From assembly GCA_034007295.1 (NCBI GenBank), contig JAVERC010000036.1, positions 1 to 36,306 on the forward strand: a stretch of 36,306 nt of DNA, given 5' to 3'. Positions 8,023-15,724 of this stretch are shown in pieces. The notes beneath the pieces were generated by a model. The model searched no databases, had not been told where the DNA came from, and worked only from the letters and a program-made list of their open reading frames with translations. Source of the stretch: JACKCP01 sp034007295. Its GTDB lineage: Bacteria; Desulfobacterota; Desulfobacteria; Desulfobacterales; JACKCP01. Within the stretch, counting starts at the first letter, position 1. The number at the start of each line of letters is the position of its first letter. Both the position numbers and the translations under genes were made by a program.

Positions 8023-9129
8023 ATGTTAAACTGCGGTATTGTTGGGCTTCCCAATGTAGGTAAATCAACTATTTTTTCAGCTTTAACTTCTGCACCTGCC
8101 GAAGCTGCAAATTATCCTTTTTGTACAATTGAACCAAATATTGGAATTGTAAATCTTCCCGACTCAAGGCTTGATAAAATAGCAAAAATATTCAATCCAA
8201 AATCACTTGTTCCTGCAAGTGTTGAATTTGTTGATATTGCAGGTCTTGTAAAAGGTGCATCAAAAGGTGAAGGCCTTGGAAACCAGTTTCTTGGAAACAT
8301 AAGACAGGTTGGTGCAATTTTGCATGTTGTAAGATGTTTTGAAGATGATGATGTTACCCATGTAAGCGGAAAAGTTGATCCCTCAGATGATATAGAGGTT
8401 ATAAATACAGAGCTTGCACTTGCAGACCTTGAAACTGTTGAAAAAAGGGTTGTAAACCTTCCAAAAATGAAAAAAAATCAGGACAAGAAAATATCTGACA
8501 AGGCAAAATTTATAGAGCCTGTTCTTGAAAAGGTGTCTGCAGCCCTTGAGCAGGGCCGTCCTGCAAGATCAGTTGAATTAAATGAAAAAGAAGCTGAAGC
8601 TTTAAAAGAACTTCACCTTATTACAATGAAGCCTGTTTTATACTGCTGCAATGTTGATGAATCAGGACTTGAAAAAGAACCTGAATCTGTAAAAAAAGTA
8701 AGGGAACTTGCAGCAAAGGACAATTCTGAAGTTGTTGTTATAAGCGGAAAAATTGAGGCTGAAATTGCAACCCTTGGAGATGAAGAGGAAAGACGTGAGT
8801 TTTTAAAGGATATGGGGCTTTTAGAATCCGGTCTTTCAAAAATGATAAGGGCTGTTTTTCATCTTCTTGGACTTTCAACATATTTTACTGCCGGAGAAAA
8901 GGAAGTAAAAGCATGGACTTTTAAAACCGGAATCAAGGCTCCCCAGGCAGCAGGAATTATTCACAGTGACTTTGAAAGGGGTTTTATCAAGGCTGAAATT
9001 TATTCATGCGATGATCTTTTTGAGCTTGGAACCGAGGCTAAAATAAAGGAAGTGGGTAAAATGAGAATTGAGGGAAAAGAATATGTTGTAAAAGACGGAG
9101 ATGTTATCCATTTCAGGTTTAATGTGTAA
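8023..9129 (+). CDS. ychF: YchF/Obg-family ribosome-associated ATPase
   Basis: At 368 residues this is full length for YchF (OLA1). It opens with the P-loop GLPNVGKS (residues 6-13), followed by FCTIEPNIGIV, the switch/G3 FVDIAGLVKGASKGEGLGNQFL and the NVDE motif that replaces NKxD and gives the family its ATP preference. A coiled-coil insertion (about 135-200) follows, and a C-terminal TGS domain ends GDVIHFRFNV. YchF binds the ribosome and is linked to translation and stress responses; it is nearly universal. CAGGAG lies upstream of the ATG. The gene is followed by a rho-independent terminator and is probably monocistronic. Confidence 0.97.
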   Translation: MLNCGIVGLPNVGKSTIFSALTSAPAEAANYPFCTIEPNIGIVNLPDSRLDKIAKIFNPKSLVPASVEFVDIAGLVKGASKGEGLGNQFLGNIRQVGAILHVVRCFEDDDVTHVSGKVDPSDDIEVINTELALADLETVEKRVVNLPKMKKNQDKKISDKAKFIEPVLEKVSAALEQGRPARSVELNEKEAEALKELHLITMKPVLYCCNVDESGLEKEPESVKKVRELAAKDNSEVVVISGKIEAEIATLGDEEERREFLKDMGLLESGLSKMIRAVFHLLGLSTYFTAGEKEVKAWTFKTGIKAPQAAGIIHSDFERGFIKAEIYSCDDLFELGTEAKIKEVGKMRIEGKEYVVKDGDVIHFRFNV

Positions 9130-9201
9130 TTTATTTTATGTAATAACTGCCTGTTTTTTTAAAAAATAATGTTTTTTAGTTAAAAATTTTTTATTTTTTT
9201 G

Positions 9202-9235
9202 GGAAAGGTCTGAAACAGCCTTTCCTTTTTTATTT
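9202..9235 (+). terminator. Rho-independent terminator of ychF
   Basis: GGAAAGG (9202-9208) pairs with CCTTTCC (9219-9225), extended by CTG/CAG inside with one bulged T, and a T-rich run follows directly. It lies about 70 bp after the ychF stop codon. Confidence 0.85.
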
Positions 9236-9672
9236 TTAATTAAAAAAATGACGCCTAAGCTCCCCTTGAAAAAATAAAAATTTAAAAAAATCTATCATTA
9301 TAAAATTAATTAAAAATCGGGTTTAAAATATTACCTTTTTTGTAATATTTCAAAATTGTAATTTTTTTTCTAATTTTTTTGATTTTTAACGTGTGCGGCA
9401 TGAATATGCTTGCATGCTAAATAAAAATATATTTTAAATTCAAATGTTTATCTTGTGAGTTTGGTTATGTGTATCTATATTTGGGTGAAAAGTTTTATTT
9501 CAAAAAAGTAAGAAAATGTTTTGCATATAAAATAAATACAAAATTGTAATAAACTTAAAAATAAATAACAAATTAGTCATAAAAAAAACTTGATTCTATT
9601 AAAATACTCTGCTTAACTTCCATAAAATTTTTTACAACAAATTTACAAAAAAATATTTTGAAGGAGCTTTTT
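9236..9672. other. Long AT-rich leader upstream of the FMN glutamate synthase-domain gene
   Basis: About 440 bp contain no supported ORF. Two copies of CAAAATTGTAA lie here (9351-9361 and 9539-9549), described separately. A GGCATGAATATGC stretch at about 9397 looks superficially like a sigma-54 -24/-12 promoter but has the wrong spacing. AAGGAG at 9661-9666 is the ribosome binding site of the next gene. Confidence 0.5.
9346..9363. promoter_or_regulatory. Candidate operator, 18-bp motif (copy a)
   Basis: TATTTCAAAATTGTAATT at 9346-9363 is identical to 12646-12663, upstream of the nitronate monooxygenase-like gene. The core CAAAATTGTAA recurs at 9539-9549 and, reversed, at 7899-7909 just upstream of the sigma-54 activator start. 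A shared regulator is inference; AT-rich background makes chance matches possible. Confidence 0.3.
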
Positions 9673-11319
9673 ATGAGTATGCTGCGTTTTAATAAGGGTA
9701 ATGATGTTCTTGGTACTGCAAACAGAGGAAATCCAGCTGAATCAAGTCTTTGTACACTTTGTCGTGCTGATTGTACAGGAAAGTGCGAAACATGGATGTC
9801 TTCAATGGTAGGAAGAAAACTTCTCTATCCTAGAGATTTTGGTGTTGTTACAGCCGGTGCAAACAATATCACACATACTGGAATTTCCTATAATGCACTT
9901 AGAATTCAAGGTTATGCCTATGGTTCAAAAGGTATGGCACCAGGTCTTTCAAATGATCCTGATGACTGTATTTTCCCAAATGTTTCCCTTGAAAACGAAT
10001 TTGGCAAGGAAATAAAGACTAAAGTAAGAATGCCTATTATGACAGGTGCTCTTGGTTCAACTTTTATTGCTGCAAAATACTGGGATTCATTTGCAATTGG
10101 ATGTTCTCTTGTTGGTGCACCTGTTGTTGTTGGTGAAAATGTTGTTGGTGTTGACAGAGAGTCTGTTCTTGAAAATGGTAAAATTGTAAAAGCTCCTGAA
10201 CTTGACAGAAGAATTGATACTTACCTTAGATACAATGACGGTTACGGTGCAATCATTGTTCAGATGAACGTGGAAGACGCAAGAAACGGAGTTGCTGAAT
10301 ATATTGCCAATAAATACGGCGACAAAGTAATTATGGAACTTAAGTGGGGACAGGGTGCAAAGGATATCGGCGGTGAAATCCAGGTAAAAAGCCTTGATTA
10401 TGCCAAGTTCCTTAAGGCAAGAGGTTATGTTGTTGACCCTGATCCAGATAAAGCTTCTGTTGAAGAAGCATTTAAAAACGGTTCAATAAAGTCTTTTGCA
10501 CGTCACAGCAGGCTTGGAGCAACAAATTTAAGTAATGTTGACCAGGTTAGAGAAGACTTTATGAAAAATATTGAATATTTAAGAGGTCTTGGATTCAAGA
10601 GAATTTCTCTTAAAACAGGTGCTTATGGAATGGAAGCCCTTGCAATGGCTATCAAGTTTGCATCTGAAGCAAAACTTGACCTTCTTACAATTGACGGAGC
10701 AGGCGGCGGAACAGGAATGAGTCCATGGAACATGATGCAGAGCTGGGGTGTTCCTTCTCCAATTTTACATGCAAAGGCATATGAATATACTTCAATGCTT
10801 GCAGCAGCCGGAAAAAATACAACTGATCTTTCATTTGCAGGCGGTTTTGCTCTTGAAGACAGTATTTTCAAAGGCCTTGCACTTGGTGCTCCATATACAA
10901 AAATGATCTGCATGGGTAGATCTCTTATGATTCCTGGATTCCTTGGTTCAAACATTGAAGGAGTTTTACGTCCTGAAAGAAGAGAAGCTGTAAACGGAAA
11001 CTGGGAACATCTTCCAAAAACTGTTTCAGATATAGGAAATAAAGCAGAAGAAATTTTTGCAGGATACTATGATATCCAGGCAAAACTAGGTGCTGATGAA
11101 ATGAAAAATATTCCATATGGTGCAATGGCTATCTGGACACTTGCAGACAAGCTTGCAGCAGGACTTCAGCAGCTTCTTGCAGGAGCAAGAAAATTTAATA
11201 TCAGTGAAATCTCAAGGGATGATATTGTATCTGGAAACAGGGAAACAGAGCGTGAAACAAAAATTCCTTTTGTTGGCGATGCAGGTGATGAAATTGCAAA
11301 GGCAATTATTAAAGGTTAA
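9673..11319 (+). CDS. Stand-alone FMN-binding glutamate synthase-domain protein
   Basis: The ATG at 9673 has AAGGAG 6 nt upstream, giving 548 residues; an upstream TTG at 9658 would absorb the ribosome binding site. An N-terminal Cys cluster, CTLCRADCTGKCETW (about residues 27-41), is followed by the GltS_FMN TIM barrel (PF01645) with MPIMTGALGSTFIAAKYW, LKWGQGAKDIGGEI, ISLKTGAYGMEALAMAI and the FMN-phosphate loop GAGGGTGMSPWNMM. It lacks the C-terminal CxxC...C cluster seen in the paralogue at 14065-15699. It has neither amidotransferase nor GXGXG domain, so glutamate synthase activity on its own is doubtful; it may be an FMN oxidoreductase acting on another substrate or with another partner. 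It is monocistronic, with its own terminator. Confidence 0.88.
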   Translation: MSMLRFNKGNDVLGTANRGNPAESSLCTLCRADCTGKCETWMSSMVGRKLLYPRDFGVVTAGANNITHTGISYNALRIQGYAYGSKGMAPGLSNDPDDCIFPNVSLENEFGKEIKTKVRMPIMTGALGSTFIAAKYWDSFAIGCSLVGAPVVVGENVVGVDRESVLENGKIVKAPELDRRIDTYLRYNDGYGAIIVQMNVEDARNGVAEYIANKYGDKVIMELKWGQGAKDIGGEIQVKSLDYAKFLKARGYVVDPDPDKASVEEAFKNGSIKSFARHSRLGATNLSNVDQVREDFMKNIEYLRGLGFKRISLKTGAYGMEALAMAIKFASEAKLDLLTIDGAGGGTGMSPWNMMQSWGVPSPILHAKAYEYTSMLAAAGKNTTDLSFAGGFALEDSIFKGLALGAPYTKMICMGRSLMIPGFLGSNIEGVLRPERREAVNGNWEHLPKTVSDIGNKAEEIFAGYYDIQAKLGADEMKNIPYGAMAIWTLADKLAAGLQQLLAGARKFNISEISRDDIVSGNRETERETKIPFVGDAGDEIAKAIIKG

Positions 11320-11358
11320 TTAGCTTAAAAATAAAGTTTTCAAGCTTTTTATAATATT

Positions 11359-11397
11359 AAACCCGGCTTTATATTTATGGAGCCGGGTTTTATTTTT
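11359..11397 (+). terminator. Rho-independent terminator of the FMN glutamate synthase-domain gene
   Basis: AAACCCGGCT (11359-11368) pairs perfectly with AGCCGGGTTT (11381-11390) around a 12-nt loop, and TATTTTT follows. It is a strong GC stem in an AT-rich gap about 40 bp after the stop codon. Confidence 0.92.
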
Positions 11398-11408
11398 ACC
11401 AATGTTTT

Positions 11409-11539
11409 GCTGATTAATAAAAATTGTTTTTTGTCTATTTTAAAGACAGATAAAAAATTTAATCCTCAAAATCTTTAATCTGTCCTAGAGGTTAAATTTT
11501 TAACTTTAACTGAATAAAAAATTTTAGTTTCAGGCCAAT
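11409..11539 (+). repeat. Palindromic intergenic repeat, copy 3 (diverged)
   Basis: It has the same orientation as copy 1. It keeps the 25-nt core AGATAAAAAATTTAATCCTC plus AAAAT (from 11448), the inverted TTAAATTTTTAACT-like arm and the GGCCAAT end, but the GCTGA end and loop have diverged. It sits between the terminator at 11359-11397 and the 3' end of the convergent nitronate monooxygenase-like gene. Confidence 0.7.
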
Positions 11540-11593
11540 TATTGTTTAGCTTAAAACTGAAAAAATCCGGTATTATTCAGGGAACTTGATAAA

Positions 11594-12565
11594 TCAATTC
11601 TCAATTATACTCATAAGTCTTGTTTTTATAATGTTTTCAGCCTCAAGAACTATTCTTTTTACAAGTTCTTCAACTGAAGGTATATCTTTTATAATTCCTG
11701 CAACCATTCCTGCTGTCCAGACGCCGTAATCAAGGTCTCCGCTTTCAAATACTTTTTTGCCCCTCATGCCGCTTACAAGTGGAGCAAGCTCATCTATTGA
11801 GGCATTTCTTTTTTCCATTTCAACAACTTCTTCTGCAATTTTGTTTTTATAAATTCTTGCTGTATTATTAAGTGTTCTGAAAATAAGTTTGGTTTGTTTT
11901 TCATCTGCTGCAATAAGTGCTTTTTTTACATTTTCATGAACCGGAGCTTCTTTTGTGGCAAGAAATCTTGTTCCCATGTTTACAGCCTCTGCTCCAAGGC
12001 AAAGAGCTGCTGCAAGTCCTCTCCCGTCCCCAAAACCGCCTGATGCAATTATTGGAAGTTTAAGCTCATCTTTTGCCCTTGGGATAAGTACAAGTCCTGG
12101 AATATCGTCTTCACCAGGGTGTCCTGCACATTCAAATCCGTCAATGCTTACTGCACTGCATCCAAGCTCTTCAGCTTTTTTTGCATGATGAATTGAAGTG
12201 CATTTGTGAATTACTTTAATTTGTGCATCTTTAAAAATCGGCATAACTTCTTCAGGATTTTTCCCTGCTGTTTCAACAATTTTTACGCCTGACTGCACAA
12301 TTGCCTTTGCATATTCCTTGTATGGAACAGGTTTTAGGGTTGGAAGAATTGTCAGGTTTACCCCGATTGGATTTTTTGTCATATCAAGAGCTCTTTTTAT
12401 TTCCTTTAAGGCTTCTTCAGGAGTAGGATTAATAAGAGCTGTAACCATTCCAAGTCCTCCGGCATTGGAAACAGCAGATGCAAGTTCAGGTGTTCCGACC
12501 CACTGCATTCCTCCCTGAATTATTGGATATTTTATTCCAAGCAATTTTGTAATTTTTGTCTGCAT
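11594..12565 (-). CDS. Nitronate monooxygenase / FabK-like FMN enoyl-reductase
   Basis: The 323-residue FMN TIM-barrel protein has the NMO/FabK family features: the N-terminal KYPIIQGGMQWVGTPELASAVS, the strand SIDGFECAGHPGEDD carrying the family's conserved His, the phosphate-binding IASGGFGDGRGLAAALCLGA and NMGTRFLATKEAP. The family includes 2-nitropropane dioxygenase-type nitronate monooxygenases and enoyl-ACP reductase II (FabK). Sequence alone does not separate these, and many anaerobe homologues are uncharacterised. A GGGAGA ribosome binding site precedes the ATG at 12565. It is not close to fatty acid synthesis genes here. Its neighbours on both sides are FMN glutamate-synthase-type genes, which is suggestive of redox or nitrogen metabolism only by position. 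Confidence 0.85.
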   Translation of the reverse strand: MQTKITKLLGIKYPIIQGGMQWVGTPELASAVSNAGGLGMVTALINPTPEEALKEIKRALDMTKNPIGVNLTILPTLKPVPYKEYAKAIVQSGVKIVETAGKNPEEVMPIFKDAQIKVIHKCTSIHHAKKAEELGCSAVSIDGFECAGHPGEDDIPGLVLIPRAKDELKLPIIASGGFGDGRGLAAALCLGAEAVNMGTRFLATKEAPVHENVKKALIAADEKQTKLIFRTLNNTARIYKNKIAEEVVEMEKRNASIDELAPLVSGMRGKKVFESGDLDYGVWTAGMVAGIIKDIPSVEELVKRIVLEAENIIKTRLMSIIEN

Positions 12566-12645
12566 TTGTATCTCCCTGTTTTTGAGGTTTTGAGAAAGCT
12601 GGTTTTAATTTCATTTTGTGACAAATTTGTAAAAAAATAGCTATT

Positions 12646-12663
12646 TATTTCAAAATTGTAATT
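12646..12663. promoter_or_regulatory. Candidate operator, 18-bp motif (copy b)
   Basis: The sequence is identical to 9346-9363. A perfect 10-bp palindrome ACAAATTTGT (12621-12630) lies just beside it. Both are 55-100 bp upstream of the nitronate monooxygenase-like start at 12565. Which gene, if any, they regulate is unknown. Confidence 0.3.
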
Positions 12664-12766
12664 GTTAAGTTTTTGTATGTCCTGATTTTACTGGAAAAAA
12701 TTATAGGCACACTAATTGCAAAGTATGGGTTTGTTAAATGATTTTAGAAAATGTTTCAAATTAGTT

Positions 12767-12901
12767 ATTGGCCGAAAACGAGAATTTTTTGTTCAGTTCA
12801 AGGAAGATGAAAAATTTAACCGCAGGAATACATTTAGTATTTTGAGGATTAAATTTTGAATCTGACGCAGAAATGGACAAAAAAGGCCGTTTTCGTTCAG
12901 C
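12767..12901 (-). repeat. Palindromic intergenic repeat, copy 2 (inverted)
   Basis: The reverse complement of this stretch matches copy 1 (1006-1140) over its full 135 bp with about seven substitutions by eye and no indels. It lies in the divergent gap between the nitronate monooxygenase-like gene and the glutamate synthase operon, ending 66 bp before the amidotransferase start. It could affect that operon's promoter region. Confidence 0.88.
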
Positions 12902-12967
12902 TGCTAAGCTAAACTATAACAGAAAAATAAAGCCTTTGCAGGCAATTTTTCAGGAGAGTTTTTAAAT

Positions 12968-14101
12968 ATGTGCAGATTGTTTTCTCTAACAAGTACAAAA
13001 CCTCTTTCTCCGTTTGAGGCTTTAAAAGCACTGGATGTAATGAGAGAAGGACATGATGGTTCAGGAGTAGGACTTTTTTTAAGGGAACTTGGAGGAAAAT
13101 TTAAGGAATTTGAAAACCTTCCCATTCTTTCAGGTATTTTTACGAAAAATGGCCTTAACCTTCTTGATGATATTATGAAAGAAAAAAATTTTCAGGCTGT
13201 TTATGATTACAGAATAAATACCCTTGAAACTCCATGCGAGGGAATTCCAAAAAGGGATTCATATCTTATAAGGGTATATAATTATCCGCCTGAATGGAGG
13301 GATATGTCTGAAAATGAAAAAAAATATCTTTTAATGCTTACAAGGCTTGAGCTTAAACAGGCAGGAATGGAAAATGATGATATAATTGTTTTTTCTTTCT
13401 GGCCTGATGCAGTAATGATAAAAGAAATAGGTGACCCCTTAAAAGTTGGAAAATATTTAAAGCTTGACTCATCAGATGAAATCCTTGCCAGAACAATTAT
13501 GGCACAGGGAAGGCAGAACACCAACTATGCAATCAATCTTTATGCCTGCCATCCTTTTTTTGTTGAAGGATATGCCACAATGACAAACGGCGAAAATACA
13601 GCCTTTGTTCCAATAAAAGAATATTTGTCCACAAGAGGATTTGAAGGATACTGCGGTTTTCAGTCAGATTCTGAAGTTTTTGTTCATATTTTACATTATA
13701 CAATGGAAAAACTCGGACTTGGACTTGATTCATATAAACATATCATAACTCCCTTAAGTGATGATGATATGAACAAGCATTCAAATCAGGAATTTTTAAA
13801 GCATCTTAAACAAACATGCAGAAGACTTATAATAGACGGCCCAAACTGTATAATAGGGTCTTTGCCTGACAGCACAATGTTTATGGCACAGGACAGGAAA
13901 AAATTAAGGCCCGGTGTTGTAGGAGGAAGAAAAGGAATTTTTGCTTTTTCTTCAGAACTTTGCGGACTTGATTCTGCAATCCCTGAAAGGGACAAATCAA
14001 AAGATTTTCAGCCCATGCACTTAGATACAGCAATAGTAGATAAAAACCGCGAGGAGGTTAAAATATGCAGGCAGACAGACCAATTAGTCCTTCCCAATTA
14101 A
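12968..14101 (+). CDS. Glutamate synthase class II glutamine amidotransferase subunit
   Basis: The 377-residue protein begins MCRLFSLTS: after Met removal, Cys2 would be the N-terminal nucleophile of class II (Ntn) glutamine amidotransferases. The internal FVEGYATMTNGENTAF and RGFEGYCGFQSDSEVF match the glutamine-binding NGE...SDSE region of GltB/PurF-type enzymes. It corresponds to the separate amidotransferase subunit (GltB1-like) of archaeal and anaerobe glutamate synthases, and hydrolyses glutamine to deliver ammonia to the FMN subunit. CAGGAG precedes the ATG. Its last 37 bp overlap the next gene, whose ribosome binding site (GAGGAGG at 14051-14057) lies inside it, implying translational coupling. 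Confidence 0.9.
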   Translation: MCRLFSLTSTKPLSPFEALKALDVMREGHDGSGVGLFLRELGGKFKEFENLPILSGIFTKNGLNLLDDIMKEKNFQAVYDYRINTLETPCEGIPKRDSYLIRVYNYPPEWRDMSENEKKYLLMLTRLELKQAGMENDDIIVFSFWPDAVMIKEIGDPLKVGKYLKLDSSDEILARTIMAQGRQNTNYAINLYACHPFFVEGYATMTNGENTAFVPIKEYLSTRGFEGYCGFQSDSEVFVHILHYTMEKLGLGLDSYKHIITPLSDDDMNKHSNQEFLKHLKQTCRRLIIDGPNCIIGSLPDSTMFMAQDRKKLRPGVVGGRKGIFAFSSELCGLDSAIPERDKSKDFQPMHLDTAIVDKNREEVKICRQTDQLVLPN

Positions 14102-15699
14102 GTATAAAGGATTTGCCCTGGCAGATAGACTGGAACAAGGATAAATGCACACTTTGCGGACAATGCACAACAGTTTGTCCTGTAAAGGCAATTGAACTTG
14201 GAGTTTTCAGAAAAAGAGAAATAAAAGTTGACCTTTTTAATCCAGGTGAAAACAAGTCAGGTACAACAGTTTATTATGGAATTTCCCAGAAAACACAACC
14301 TGAGTTTTCGTGTATAGGCTGTGGAATGTGTACTCTTGTATGCCCGAATAATGCAATAATTCCAATGCACTCAGATGAACCTGATAAATTAAGATATCAT
14401 TCAAATACAGGCGGAGTTCCAAGGAAAAGAGGGGGAAGAAGAAATAGTGTCCCCGGAATTCTTGACAGAATTAAATTTATTAGAATTTCCATGCTAACTG
14501 ACCCGGCCCTTGATGCAGGACGCCATGAATTTGAAGTAAAAACCCTTCTTGGAAGAATTCTTCCGCCTGAACAATCAATTGATTTTCAGAAAAAAAACGG
14601 ATGGATGCCGCCTGTAAGGGAAATTTATCCTTTAATTATAGGCGGAATGAGTTTTGGTGCGTTATCTCCCCCAATGTGGGAAGGACTTCAGATGGGAGTC
14701 GCATACCTTAATGAAGAGCTTAATATGCCTGTAAGAATATGCACAGGAGAAGGCGGATGTCCTCCAAGGCTTTTAAGGTCAAGATTTCTTCAATATGTTA
14801 TTTTACAGATAGCAAGCGGATATTTTGGTTGGGATGAAATTATTCATGCTATTCCTGAAATGAAGGTTGACCCCTGTGCCATAGAAATAAAATACGGTCA
14901 GGGTGCAAAACCCGGAGACGGCGGTCTTTTGATGTGGCACAAGGTAAACAGGCTTATTTCCCAAATCAGGGGAGTTCCTGAAAGAATAAGTCTTCCTTCA
15001 CCTCCGACCCATCAGACAAAATATTCAATTGAGGAAGCTGTTGCAAAAATGATTCAGTCCCTTTCCATGGCCTGGGGATTCAGGGTGCCTGTTTATCCAA
15101 AAATTTCAGCAACTTCAACTGCTCTTGCAGTAATGAATAATCTTACAAGAAATCCTTATGCAGGAGGTCTTTCAATAGACGGTGAAGACGGAGGAACAGG
15201 AGCTGCTTTTGATGTTTCAATGAACCACATGGGACATCCAATAGCATCAAGTATAAGAGACTGCTATTCAAACCTTGTAAAAGTTGGAAAACAAAATGAA
15301 ATTCCTCTTTTTGCAGGAGGAGGTGTAGGTAAAAACGGAAACCTTGCAGCAAATGCAGCATCTCTTATCATGCTTGGAGCAAGCGGAGTTCAGATTGGAA
15401 AATATGCAATGCAGGCAGCAGCAGGGTGTCTTGGTTCAGAAACAGACAGATGCAATATCTGCAATATAGGCCAGTGTCCAAAGGGTATAACTTCCCAGGA
15501 CCCAAGACTTTACAGAAGGCTTGACCCTGAAAAAGTAGCTGAAAGGCTAGTTGATTTGTATGTTTCATTTGATGTTGAGTTAAGGAAAATTCTTGCACCC
15601 CTTGGAAGGTCAACAACTCTTCCAATCGGAATGTCAGATGCACTTGGAATTGACGATGAAGCAGCGGCAAAGCGTCTGGGTATTCAGTATGTTGTCTGA
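14065..15699 (+). CDS. Glutamate synthase FMN subunit with N-terminal ferredoxin domain
   Basis: The 544-residue protein carries two 4Fe-4S motifs, CTLCGQCTTVCPVKA (about residues 29-43) and CIGCGMCTLVCPNNA (about 83-97). A GltS_FMN domain follows with IIGGMSFGALSPPMWEGLQ, the glutamate-synthase signature IEIKYGQGAKPGDGG and the FMN loop IDGEDGGTGAAF. A late cysteine cluster, CNICNIGQCPKG (about 464-475), fits the Fe-S site near FMN. It converts 2-oxoglutarate plus amidotransferase-derived ammonia to glutamate. This is the archaeal-type split form in which the FMN domain is its own polypeptide. The start overlaps the amidotransferase gene by 37 bp; the next gene begins 25 bp downstream. Confidence 0.93.
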   Translation: MQADRPISPSQLSIKDLPWQIDWNKDKCTLCGQCTTVCPVKAIELGVFRKREIKVDLFNPGENKSGTTVYYGISQKTQPEFSCIGCGMCTLVCPNNAIIPMHSDEPDKLRYHSNTGGVPRKRGGRRNSVPGILDRIKFIRISMLTDPALDAGRHEFEVKTLLGRILPPEQSIDFQKKNGWMPPVREIYPLIIGGMSFGALSPPMWEGLQMGVAYLNEELNMPVRICTGEGGCPPRLLRSRFLQYVILQIASGYFGWDEIIHAIPEMKVDPCAIEIKYGQGAKPGDGGLLMWHKVNRLISQIRGVPERISLPSPPTHQTKYSIEEAVAKMIQSLSMAWGFRVPVYPKISATSTALAVMNNLTRNPYAGGLSIDGEDGGTGAAFDVSMNHMGHPIASSIRDCYSNLVKVGKQNEIPLFAGGGVGKNGNLAANAASLIMLGASGVQIGKYAMQAAAGCLGSETDRCNICNIGQCPKGITSQDPRLYRRLDPEKVAERLVDLYVSFDVELRKILAPLGRSTTLPIGMSDALGIDDEAAAKRLGIQYVV

Positions 15700-15724
15700 A
15701 TGTTTATAATTTCGGGAGATAATA

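Noticed and set aside
9395..9416. GGCATGAATATGCTTGC as a sigma-54 promoter for the FMN glutamate-synthase-like gene
   Set aside because: The GG-to-GC spacing is one short for the first GC and three too long for TTGC, so it does not fit the -24/-12 consensus. It is also about 260 bp from the start codon.
12646..12663. CRISPR-like or tandem repeat array
   Set aside because: The repeated motifs are dispersed, not regularly spaced, and no spacer-repeat pattern occurs anywhere in the window.
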